A stretch of DNA of 64,000 nucleotides, from contig CANSWY010000007.1 in the NCBI GenBank assembly GCA_947650915.1, forward strand, positions 1-64,000. Direction: 5' to 3'. Numbering within the stretch: the stretch's first letter is position 1; each line of letters starts with the position of its first letter. The position numbers and the translations under genes were made by a program. This document shows, piece by piece, positions 6,364 through 14,420 of this stretch. The DNA is from an uncultured Eggerthellaceae bacterium. GTDB lineage: Bacteria > Actinomycetota > Coriobacteriia > Coriobacteriales > Eggerthellaceae. The notes beneath the pieces are model-generated. The model searched no databases, was not told where the DNA came from, and saw nothing but the letters and a program-made list of their open reading frames with translations.

Positions 6364-9249
6364 TCAGCCGAACAGGCGCTGCCAGACGGACTTCTTCTGC
6401 GGCTCCGGCCCTGGCTCTTGCGGAAGCTGCGCCGCATCCGGCTCTGGCGCGGGCGCCTGCTGCTGCACGCGTTCCTGCACATACGGCGGCACGCTCACCT
6501 GTTGCACGAAAGCAGGACCCGGGTCCGGCAGCTTCATCGTGAGCGCTTCCTCGAATGCAGGCTCAGGCTGCACCGGTACTTGCTCCACCACCTGCGCCTC
6601 TGCCGGCACCTGATCGAACGCCTGCTCCAACACCGGTTGCATCTCCACGGGCACCGGATCCGCCACCAGATCCGCCACGGGTTCGGGCACGAGCGAGGGC
6701 TCAGGCTGCAGCACGGACGCCTCTACCAGCACCTCTTCTGCTGCAGGCGCATCAGCGAACGCCATCGCCGGCATCTCCATCTCCGGCGCAGGCGTCTGCG
6801 CCTCAGGCGCAAGCGCCTCCACCACCGGCGCCGCGTCCGCCTCCATCTCCGGAACAGGCGCGAATGCAGGATCAGTTGCCGCTTCGAACTCCGACGCTTC
6901 TTCGCCGAACGCCTCTTCGATCACGTCCTGGTGCGCATCCTCCCGGGTGTGCGCCAGGTTCCAGGGGTCGTGGGACACCAGCAGCTCTTCGGCATCCATG
7001 CGCTGCCGCTCCGCTTCATCGATCAGGTATGCCTGCGAATCGAAGAGGTTCACGCGCCCGCGTTCGTCCGCCTTCGCGAAGAAGCCGATGCCGGTGTATT
7101 CCCGGTTCGGCAGCAGGTCGCGCAGCTTCGCCGTGTCCGCCATGCATGTGCCGACATACCCGATGACCATCCGCTTCAGCTCCGGCGCCAGCACCGGCCA
7201 CGCCACTTCGATGCGCTTGTCCAGGTTGCGCGTCATGAGGTCCGCGCTGGACAGGTATACCTCCGCGTTGCCGTCAAGCGGACCGAACGCGTAGATGCGG
7301 CTATGCTCCAGCAGACGCCCCACGATGGACACCACGCAGACGTTGTCCGTCCACCCCTCCACGCCCGGCACCAGGCAGGATATGCCGCGCACCAAAAGCG
7401 TGCACTGCACGCCCGCGCGGGACGCCTCCACGATCTTGTCGATGAACTCCTTGTCCGTGATGGAGTTCGTCTTGAAGAACAGCCCCGCCGGCTCGCCCGC
7501 CCGCTTGAGGGCGATCTGTTCATCGATCTTCTTCAGGATGTTCTGCTTGATCTGCAACGGCGCCACCCAGAGCGTCTTGTATTCGTCTGAGGTGTTCTCA
7601 AGCGCCATGTTGCGGAAGAAGCGCAGGGCGTCCTTGCCGATGCGCGCATCCGTGGTGATGAACGAGAAATCCGTGTAGAGCTTCGCCGTCTTCTCGTTGT
7701 AGTTGCCGGTGCCCAGCTGGGTGATGTGCTGCAGGCCCTCTGGCGTCTTGCGCGTGATGCAGCAGATCTTGGAATGCACCTTGTAGTTGCGGAACCCGTA
7801 GATGACATGGCAGCCGGCCTGTTCGAAGCGCTGCGACCATTCGATGTTGTTGGATTCATCGAACCGCGCGCGCAGTTCGAACAGCGCCGTCACCTCTTTG
7901 CCCATCTCCGCCGCCGCGATCAGCGCTTCCGCCAGGTGCGACTGGCTGGCCAGCCGGTACAGCGTGATCTTGATGGACACCACGTCCGGGTCATAGGCCG
8001 CTTCGCGCAACAGCAGCACGAACGCGTCCATGGATTCGTAGGGGTAGTTCATGAGCACGTCGTGTTCCGCCACCTGCGCGATGATGGATTCCCGGCGCCT
8101 CAGCATGGCTGGCCACTGCGGCGTGAACGGCGCGTAGGACAAACGTTCCCGCACCTCTGCCGACACGCGCGGCGGCAAGGTGAACACGTAGCTCATGTCC
8201 AGCGGCACCGAAGACACGAACGTCTGGTGCTCCTTCAGGTTCAGGCGGCTCAGCAGCTCCCTTTTCACCGTCTGGGAAAGCTCCCGTTCGCTCTCCAGGC
8301 GCACCGGAGCCAGACGCGCGCGCTTCTTCAGGATGCGCTTCATGTGCTCGCGGTAATCCTCGCCCTGCTCTTCGAAGCCTTCGGTGGAGTCAAGGTCGGC
8401 GTTGCGCGTGACGCAGATGATGTTGGTGTGCTTCACCTTGTACATGGAGAAGATGCGCGCCGCGAACATCTCTATGGCGAATTCCAGCAGCATGAACTGG
8501 AGGCCACGGCCAGGCAGCTGCACGATGCGGTCGCACTGGCGCGGCAAGGGGATGATGCCCAACGTGACGCCAGTAGCGCCCAGGTTCTTCGCCGCCTTCT
8601 CCTCTTCCTTGGCGGCGGCTTTCTCCTCCTTGGACTTCTTCTTCTGCTTGCCCTGTTTGGGGCCGGCCTGTTCGTCCAGGCGCACCACGATGTAGAGCGC
8701 GCCGTTCTCCAAGTGCGGGAACGGATGGCGCGCGTTCACGATCTGCGGCGACAGGAACGGCATGATGTTCGCTTCGAAATAGTCGTCCACGTAAGCCAGC
8801 TGCTCTTCGGTGAGCTCCTTCGCCCGGCGGCTCACGATGCCCTCTTCGGCCAGTTCGGCGCGGAGCGTCTTGAAGCACGTCTCGTAATAGGGGTACAGCT
8901 CATGGCAGCGCGCGTAGACCGCATCCAGCTGCTCTGAGGGGGTCATGCCTGATTTGGAATCGATGATGGCCTTCTTGATGAGCGCCAGATCGGTCAGGCT
9001 GCCCACGCGCACCATGAAGAACTCTTGCAGGTTGGACCAATAGATGGAGATGAAATTCAGCCGTTCGAACAGCGGCACCGCCGGGTCCGCCCCTTGGTCC
9101 AGCACGCGCTTGTTGAACTCCAGCCAAGACAGTTCGCGGTTCTGCAGGTACGGCGCGCACACGCCATGCTCAGGCGACGCGGCACCGGGGACTGCTCCGC
9201 GCTCCGGGTTCTCCGCTGCTGTCCGGGCTGCCTTCGATGACTCCGCCAT
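6364..9249 (-). CDS. ppk1: polyphosphate kinase 1 with extended disordered C-terminal tail
   Basis: 961 aa; ordinary PPK1 is about 690-740. It reversibly transfers the ATP gamma-phosphate onto polyphosphate. The N-terminal helical domain begins with NRELSWLEFNKRVL; the phosphorylated histidine lies in YKVHSKICC (~490), and the second active-site segment is LLEHSRIYAFG (~640). Two oddities: a Lys/Glu/Ala-rich insertion near 198-220 (KKKSKEEKAAAKEEEKAA) and a tail of ~185 residues rich in Pro, Ala, Glu and Val ending KKSVWQRLFG. The ATG at 9249 has AAGGAG 7 bases upstream. Divergent from the polyP:AMP phosphotransferase gene, 119 bases away, so synthesis and use of polyP sit back to back. Confidence 0.95.
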   Translation of the reverse strand: MAESSKAARTAAENPERGAVPGAASPEHGVCAPYLQNRELSWLEFNKRVLDQGADPAVPLFERLNFISIYWSNLQEFFMVRVGSLTDLALIKKAIIDSKSGMTPSEQLDAVYARCHELYPYYETCFKTLRAELAEEGIVSRRAKELTEEQLAYVDDYFEANIMPFLSPQIVNARHPFPHLENGALYIVVRLDEQAGPKQGKQKKKSKEEKAAAKEEEKAAKNLGATGVTLGIIPLPRQCDRIVQLPGRGLQFMLLEFAIEMFAARIFSMYKVKHTNIICVTRNADLDSTEGFEEQGEDYREHMKRILKKRARLAPVRLESERELSQTVKRELLSRLNLKEHQTFVSSVPLDMSYVFTLPPRVSAEVRERLSYAPFTPQWPAMLRRRESIIAQVAEHDVLMNYPYESMDAFVLLLREAAYDPDVVSIKITLYRLASQSHLAEALIAAAEMGKEVTALFELRARFDESNNIEWSQRFEQAGCHVIYGFRNYKVHSKICCITRKTPEGLQHITQLGTGNYNEKTAKLYTDFSFITTDARIGKDALRFFRNMALENTSDEYKTLWVAPLQIKQNILKKIDEQIALKRAGEPAGLFFKTNSITDKEFIDKIVEASRAGVQCTLLVRGISCLVPGVEGWTDNVCVVSIVGRLLEHSRIYAFGPLDGNAEVYLSSADLMTRNLDKRIEVAWPVLAPELKRMVIGYVGTCMADTAKLRDLLPNREYTGIGFFAKADERGRVNLFDSQAYLIDEAERQRMDAEELLVSHDPWNLAHTREDAHQDVIEEAFGEEASEFEAATDPAFAPVPEMEADAAPVVEALAPEAQTPAPEMEMPAMAFADAPAAEEVLVEASVLQPEPSLVPEPVADLVADPVPVEMQPVLEQAFDQVPAEAQVVEQVPVQPEPAFEEALTMKLPDPGPAFVQQVSVPPYVQERVQQQAPAPEPDAAQLPQEPGPEPQKKSVWQRLFG

Positions 9250-9289
9250 GACCGTCTCCTTGCCCCGCGTTGCCTTGCAGTATCCTGTC

Positions 9290-9295
9290 AGTATA
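9290..9295 (-). promoter_or_regulatory. -10 element, ppk1 promoter
   Basis: On the minus strand the hexamer TATACT lies 41 bases before the ppk1 ATG in the 119-base divergent spacer. No clear -35 is seen. Confidence 0.5.
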
Positions 9296-9368
9296 GCGCG
9301 CGCCCGGTGCGCGCCCGCGGCCCGGTGCCGCATCTGCAGAAGGGCAACACGAAAGAGGGTGGTCTCCC

Positions 9369-10973
9369 GTGCTCGAACGCATCGATCTTGCCGCTGAGCC
9401 CCTGGACAAAGAAGCCTACAAGGCCGAATACGACGCACTGATGGAGCGCTTGGTGGTGCTCCAGCAGCGCGCGGTCACCGAAGGCGTGGGGCTGGTGGTG
9501 CTCTTCGAAGGCTGGAACGGCGCGGGCAAGGGCAGCCGCATCTCAGACTTGATGTACCACCTGGATGCGCGCGCCACGCACGTCCATGTGTCCCCGGACG
9601 CGGACGTGGAAGCGGCTCAACAGCTGGCTGGCCTGGGCCACGGCGTCACCGGATTCCACCCGCTCATGCAGGAATACTGGTGCGCGCTGGGAGAGCGCGG
9701 CCACATCACGTTCTACGACCGCGGCTGGTACACGAAAGCCACCGAGCTGCTGCTGGCCCAGAGCACCGCTGATCTGATGCTGCCCAAGGGCGGCGCACGC
9801 CATTTCCTGGAATCCATTGAAGATTTCGAACGGGGGCTGGCGCGCGACGGCTATGCGGTGGTCAAGTTCTTCATGCACGTCAGCAAGAAGGCGCAGAAGA
9901 AGCGCCTCGCCCGGCTCTACGACGATGCGGAAACGCGCTGGCGCGTGCCGGAGAAGAAGCTCACGTCCACCAAGGATTACGACGAGGCCTATGAGCTGTA
10001 CGACAAGCTGCTGGAAGGGTCTGATTTCTCGTTCGCGCCCTGGGTGCTGGTGAACGGGGAGGACAAGCGCGCAGCGAACCTGGCCATCACGCGCACGCTG
10101 GTGCAGACGCTGGAAGAGGCGCTGGAAGCGAAACGGAGGCGCGCAAGGCGTCCGTTGAGCGAGCCGGGCGCGGAAGCGGGTCCCTTGGATGCGGAAGCGG
10201 CAGCGGCCGCACAGCATGCCTACGCGCCGGACAGCTCCCGCTTCCCCATCGTGGAGGACTATCCTCGCGTGGAGGAGCTGGATCACGGCCTCATGCTGAA
10301 TCGGGATGCCTACAAGCAGGAGCTGAAGCATCTCCAAAAGAAGCTGTTCCGCCTGGAGAACCTGATGTATCAGGCGCGCATCCCGCTCATGCTGGTCTAC
10401 GAAGGGTGGGACGCGGCCGGCAAGGGCGGCAACATCAAGCGCGTGGCGCAAGCCTTGGACGCGCGCGCCTACACCATCTTCCCCTCCCCCGCCCCCACCA
10501 AGCCCGAACTGGCCCACCCGCATCTGTGGCGCTACTGGACGCGCCTGCCGAAGGCAGGACATGTGGGCATGTATGACCGCAGCTGGTACGGGCGCGTGCT
10601 GGTGGAGCGCGTGGAGGACATCACCCCGCCCCTGCGCTGGGCCCAGGGATACGATGAGATCAACGCGTTCGAGCACGACCTGGTTGATTGGGGCGCCATC
10701 CTCTTGAAGTTCTGGGTGGACGTGTCCCAAGAAGAGCAGCTGGCTCGGTTCGAAGCGCGGGCGGAGAACCCGGCCAAGCAGTGGAAGATCACGCCGGACG
10801 ATTGGCGCAACCGGGAGAAATACGCCCAGTACGCAAGCGCCATCAACGACATGTTCCGCTTGACGTCCACCACCTACGCGCCCTGGATCGTGCTGGAATC
10901 CGATGACAAGCGCTATGCCCGCGTGAAGGCCTTGCGCATCATCGTGGACGCCCTGGAAGAACGCTTGACCTGA
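9369..10973 (+). CDS. pap: polyphosphate:AMP phosphotransferase (tandem PPK2)
   Basis: 534 aa with two PPK2 domains in tandem, the architecture of class II PPK2/PAP, which phosphorylates AMP to ADP with polyP as donor. Walker A loops are EGWNGAGKGS (~47-56) and EGWDAAGKGG (~345-354); the matching lid motifs are DRGWYTKATELL and DRSWYGRVLVERVE. In characterised tandem enzymes only the C-terminal domain is fully active, and here too the C-terminal copy better matches the consensus. Starts at GTG with GAAAGAGGGTGG upstream. Together with ppk1 it forms an energy/phosphate storage module that can regenerate ADP from AMP. Confidence 0.92.
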   Translation: MLERIDLAAEPLDKEAYKAEYDALMERLVVLQQRAVTEGVGLVVLFEGWNGAGKGSRISDLMYHLDARATHVHVSPDADVEAAQQLAGLGHGVTGFHPLMQEYWCALGERGHITFYDRGWYTKATELLLAQSTADLMLPKGGARHFLESIEDFERGLARDGYAVVKFFMHVSKKAQKKRLARLYDDAETRWRVPEKKLTSTKDYDEAYELYDKLLEGSDFSFAPWVLVNGEDKRAANLAITRTLVQTLEEALEAKRRRARRPLSEPGAEAGPLDAEAAAAAQHAYAPDSSRFPIVEDYPRVEELDHGLMLNRDAYKQELKHLQKKLFRLENLMYQARIPLMLVYEGWDAAGKGGNIKRVAQALDARAYTIFPSPAPTKPELAHPHLWRYWTRLPKAGHVGMYDRSWYGRVLVERVEDITPPLRWAQGYDEINAFEHDLVDWGAILLKFWVDVSQEEQLARFEARAENPAKQWKITPDDWRNREKYAQYASAINDMFRLTSTTYAPWIVLESDDKRYARVKALRIIVDALEERLT

Positions 10974-10983
10974 CGCGCGACCG

Positions 10984-11123
10984 ATGTGCAAAAGGGACGT
11001 TCCAAATTGCACATAGCAAAAGACCATGCGCACTGGGAGACTATTTCTATGTGCGATTTGGGACGTCCCTTTCGCACATCGATCACCCACGCCCGGGCGA
11101 TTCGGGATATCCCTTCTGCGCGA
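10984..11123 (+). repeat. 96-bp palindromic repeat plus decayed 44-bp tail unit
   Basis: Complete copy at 10984-11079 with loop …CATGCGCACTGGGAGACT…; the right-hand module reads TTCGCACAT instead of TTTGCACAT. Bases 11080-11123 are a degenerate further right-hand unit (GCGATTC, GGGATATCCC, TTCTGCGC) at the expected 44-bp spacing. It begins 11 bases after the pap stop codon, between convergent genes. Confidence 0.93.
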
Positions 11124-11204
11124 GGGGTGCAGTGAAACCCGCGGATGAGCAACGCGCTCCGCTCGGTCTTCAGGCAATGCACCCCCACGGCATGCAGATG
11201 TTCC

Positions 11205-11300
11205 ATGTGCAAAAGGGACGTTCCAAATTGCATATAGCAAAAGACCATGCGCACTGGGAGACTTCGCCTATGTGCGATTTGGGACGTCCCTTTTGCACAT
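11205..11300 (+). repeat. 96-bp palindromic repeat, complete copy
   Basis: Second copy in the pap/U32 convergent gap; its loop is nearly identical to the copy 221 bp to the left, suggesting local duplication. The palindrome continues into the flanks (TTCC before, GGAA after). The left module has GCATAT in place of GCACAT. Nothing else is visible in 11124-11204 or 11301-11358. Confidence 0.95.
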
Positions 11301-11358
11301 GGAACAAGGGGCTTCTGCGCATCTGGCAAGGAACCGCTGCACAGCGGACAGGGGGCGT

Positions 11359-13812
11359 TCAGCGGATGCCGCGATGGAGGTGGCCGGAGGTGGTGTTCGA
11401 CATCTTCGGCACGGCAGTGCCGTCAGAGAGCGCAGCCTTGAGCGCCTGCCGGACGCGACCCGTTGCCTGGGCTGTCTGTTCGGCATCCATGAGGGTGGCA
11501 TCCACCAGGAACATGGATACGCCCGCGTCCAGCAGATCCGGGATGTCCGGCACCGCATCCAGCGTCACGCTGTTGTACAGGTGGCTGCGCCCGGCAACGT
11601 CCGTCACCACCGGAAAGACGTAATCCTTGCGGTCTTTCAGACCGAAAGAAACGCTGCGCCGTTTGCAGGAAGCGCAATCCTCATCGCACGCGCCTTGGCT
11701 TGAGAGCAGGCAGTGCTCCGTGACCATCAGTTCTTGCGCACCATAGACTTTGGCGCCCACCGGGAACGGTGCCGATGCGGCCAGCGCACGGATCTGCCCC
11801 AAGTTCAGTTCCGGGGACAACCACGCCCCTTGGATGCCGAACGCCGCGGCCATCCTGAGCGCATCCTCGTTCACCAACGGCAAACGCGCGCCCGTCTCCA
11901 TGCGGCATCCCAGCTGCCGCCCATGATGAAGCGCCCCCAGAGATTCCACCAGCACCGCATCATCCGACCCGACGTTTTTCCATGCATCCAGGCCGCGCCG
12001 CGCTTCTGAAGACGCGCCGCACGCGTCATGTTCGATGGAGGGCAGCACGATGGAGCAGCCCTTCGGATACCCCGCTTGGGAAGCCCCATCCGTCTGGCAC
12101 CCTGCCACTTCAGCGCCCCCGCGCTGATAGTTGAACGCGGGCACGTAGATGGCATCAGCACCGGTGCGCTTCGCCGCGCGCGCCGCTTCCGGGCTGGTGG
12201 CCAGCACGGCCAAGAGGGAACCTTCGGCGCGCGTGCTTTCTCCTGCGGGCAGGGGCGTCGCCTTTCCCGCTTCAGACCGGCTGGAGCCGGCCAGCAGCGC
12301 CTGTTCCAGCTCCTCCAAGGCTTGTGCGCGGCACGCATGCAGCTGCGAGAACCCGATGCCCACGCCCTCATCCAGATGCACGTCCAAGCTTGCCAGCGAA
12401 AAGGGCGTGGAGCCCATGCGGCCCACGTGCTCTTCCACGTCCGCAACCGTGACCGCGCGGGTGCGGGCCGCTTCCACCACGGGCCCCGCCGCCGCGCCCA
12501 CCACATCCGGCAACGGGCGCGGAAAGCCGCAGGCCACCCGGAACTCCATGCGCAGCGGCTGGCCCACCTCAAGCCACGCCTCCCCCGCCACCGGCACGCG
12601 CGGTTCGCGCGCATCTTCGGTGAAGGCGGCTTCGGCGGAGCGGATGCGGAACACGCGGTCGTTCGCGTGGATGCGCACCTTCGGATCCTCCACGGTGAAG
12701 CGGATGGCGCGCTTGGTGGTCTCTGCGCCAGAAGGCACCGTGAAACGCACGTTGCCGCGGCGCGTCCACGCCTCCAGCAGGTCCCCCGGCACCAGATCGA
12801 TCTCAGGGGCGATGCTGACTTCATTCCCCGCAACGGACTTCACGCGCCCGGCGAACTGCCCGCGGTTGTTCGGGCGCTGATAGCTCATGAGCTCATCCGC
12901 GCTCTCCCCGTCCAGATACGCATCCGTGAACCCGCGCGAGAAGACCGAACCCAGCGCCTCCCTCTGCGCAGGCTCAAGACGCGCAGCCTGGCCGTCGCGC
13001 AGCTGGTCCAGCATCTGCCGGTACACCGAAACCACGGACGCCACGTACTCAGGGGACTTCATGCGGCCTTCCACTTTGAGGGATGCCACACCTGCGCGCA
13101 CCAGCTCTTCCAAACGCTCAGCCGTGCACAGGTCCTTCGGGGACAGCAAGAATTCACCCGGAGCGCGCAGCTCCCGTTCGGGCGCATCCCGCCTCACCAG
13201 GTGATACGGCAACCGGCACGCCTGCGCGCACAGCCCCCGATTCGCCGAACGACCGCCGATCAGCGACGACATGAGGCACTGTCCTGAATAACAGACGCAG
13301 ATGGCGCCATGAGCGAACACTTCGCAGGTCACGCCCGCTTCGCGCCCCACGGCGCACAGATTCGCAATCTCTTCCACCGAAAGTTCGCGTGCCAGCGTGA
13401 TGCGCTCAGCGCCCAGATCGGCCGCGGCCAAAAGACCGTCAACGGAATGGATGTTCATCTGAGTTGAAACGTGCAGCGCCTCCGGCGGCAGCATCTGCAC
13501 CACGTGGGCCGCCAGCCCCAGGTCCTGCACGATGAACGCATCCGCCCCGCACCGCCACGCTTGACGGATGAGCGCGCAAGCATCCCGCATCTCATCATCC
13601 AGGATGAGCGTGTTCATGGTGACATACACCTTGACGCCGCGCAGGTGCGCGTAGGCACAGGCCTTTTCAAGCGAATCGAGCGTGAAGTTGTCCGCGTTCT
13701 GGCGCGCGTTGAAGCGATCAAGGCCCAAATAGACCGCATCAGCCCCTGCACGCACCGCCGCATTCAGTGCCGCGAGGCTGCCCGCAGGCGCAAGGAGCTC
13801 AGGGGTGTTCAT
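11359..13812 (-). CDS. U32-family peptidase/tRNA- or rRNA-hydroxylation-type protein, long form
   Basis: 817 aa from the ATG at 13812, which gives the usual family opening ELLAPAGS; a GTG 9 bases upstream is possible, and neither has a strong ribosome site. The U32 core spans roughly 1-330: DAVYLGLDRFNAR near 30, HVSTQMNIHS near 140, GQCLMSS…RSANRGLCAQACR near 190-215 with clustered cysteines, and SLKVEGRMKSPEYV near 240. A further ~480 residues follow the core, as in long U32/collagenase-like proteins, with a terminal Cys-rich segment (CDEDCASC near 760). U32 members act in hydroxylation of tRNA or 23S rRNA (TrhP, RlhA) and some degrade peptides; which applies here cannot be told. Confidence 0.85.
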   Translation of the reverse strand: MNTPELLAPAGSLAALNAAVRAGADAVYLGLDRFNARQNADNFTLDSLEKACAYAHLRGVKVYVTMNTLILDDEMRDACALIRQAWRCGADAFIVQDLGLAAHVVQMLPPEALHVSTQMNIHSVDGLLAAADLGAERITLARELSVEEIANLCAVGREAGVTCEVFAHGAICVCYSGQCLMSSLIGGRSANRGLCAQACRLPYHLVRRDAPERELRAPGEFLLSPKDLCTAERLEELVRAGVASLKVEGRMKSPEYVASVVSVYRQMLDQLRDGQAARLEPAQREALGSVFSRGFTDAYLDGESADELMSYQRPNNRGQFAGRVKSVAGNEVSIAPEIDLVPGDLLEAWTRRGNVRFTVPSGAETTKRAIRFTVEDPKVRIHANDRVFRIRSAEAAFTEDAREPRVPVAGEAWLEVGQPLRMEFRVACGFPRPLPDVVGAAAGPVVEAARTRAVTVADVEEHVGRMGSTPFSLASLDVHLDEGVGIGFSQLHACRAQALEELEQALLAGSSRSEAGKATPLPAGESTRAEGSLLAVLATSPEAARAAKRTGADAIYVPAFNYQRGGAEVAGCQTDGASQAGYPKGCSIVLPSIEHDACGASSEARRGLDAWKNVGSDDAVLVESLGALHHGRQLGCRMETGARLPLVNEDALRMAAAFGIQGAWLSPELNLGQIRALAASAPFPVGAKVYGAQELMVTEHCLLSSQGACDEDCASCKRRSVSFGLKDRKDYVFPVVTDVAGRSHLYNSVTLDAVPDIPDLLDAGVSMFLVDATLMDAEQTAQATGRVRQALKAALSDGTAVPKMSNTTSGHLHRGIR

Positions 13813-13838
13813 GGATGCCACCGCAGATGGGCGCGTGG

Positions 13839-14357
13839 CTACATCTCAGCAGCGGATTTGTCGGCGCTCTCCAACGCCTGCACCGCCGCGTCATAAGATG
13901 CCTGCAACCCTGCGATGCGGTCAGGATAACCATCGTAATCGAACGGGTTGCGCGTGGTGGATGCCTCGATCTCAGAATACAGGTCAAGGTAGCCGGACAG
14001 CACGTCCTTGAGCTGCGTGCAGCCGTCCACATACTGCTGCTTCAGATCAGCCAGCTCCTCCGGCGCTTCGATGGCCTCCATCTGGCTGATGACGCCAAAG
14101 GCTGCATCTGCCTGGAGCTTCATGGATACCAAGTCTTCCCGGGAGACCGCGTCAGCGAACGACGCCATCTTCTCCGAGAGGAGGTTCGAGGTCTCATTCA
14201 TCTGAGCCATGAAACTGCGAGAAGTGGGCCCGGCCTCTTCTTGTTCAGTGGACGCTTGACCCAGCGGCTGCGTGCAGCCGGTGAGCATGAGCGAACAAGC
14301 GAACGCCGCTGCCACGAAGGCAGCGGCTGCGCGTTTGATGCGGGTTGAGATCAGCAT
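13839..14357 (-). CDS. predicted lipoprotein of unknown function
   Basis: 172 aa. A typical lipoprotein signal peptide (basic MLISTRIKR, hydrophobic Ala/Phe core, lipobox LTGC with Cys ~27) is followed by a mainly helical, Glu/Asp/Gln-rich domain. The start at 14357 is set by AGGAGA 7 bases upstream; starting earlier would spoil the signal peptide. I recognise no family. It lies between the U32 peptidase and the PBP, all on the same strand, and is probably anchored on the outer face of the membrane. Confidence 0.75.
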   Translation of the reverse strand: MLISTRIKRAAAAFVAAAFACSLMLTGCTQPLGQASTEQEEAGPTSRSFMAQMNETSNLLSEKMASFADAVSREDLVSMKLQADAAFGVISQMEAIEAPEELADLKQQYVDGCTQLKDVLSGYLDLYSEIEASTTRNPFDYDGYPDRIAGLQASYDAAVQALESADKSAAEM

Positions 14358-14420
14358 GCGATTCTCCTGTATCCGGTGAAGTGAGCAGTATAGCTCAAAC
14401 AAAGGGCATTGCCGCGCGCC

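Noticed and set aside
9543-11240. 565-residue frame opposite the polyP:AMP phosphotransferase.
   Set aside because: Shadow of a well-supported plus-strand gene in GC-rich DNA; no ribosome site or domain.
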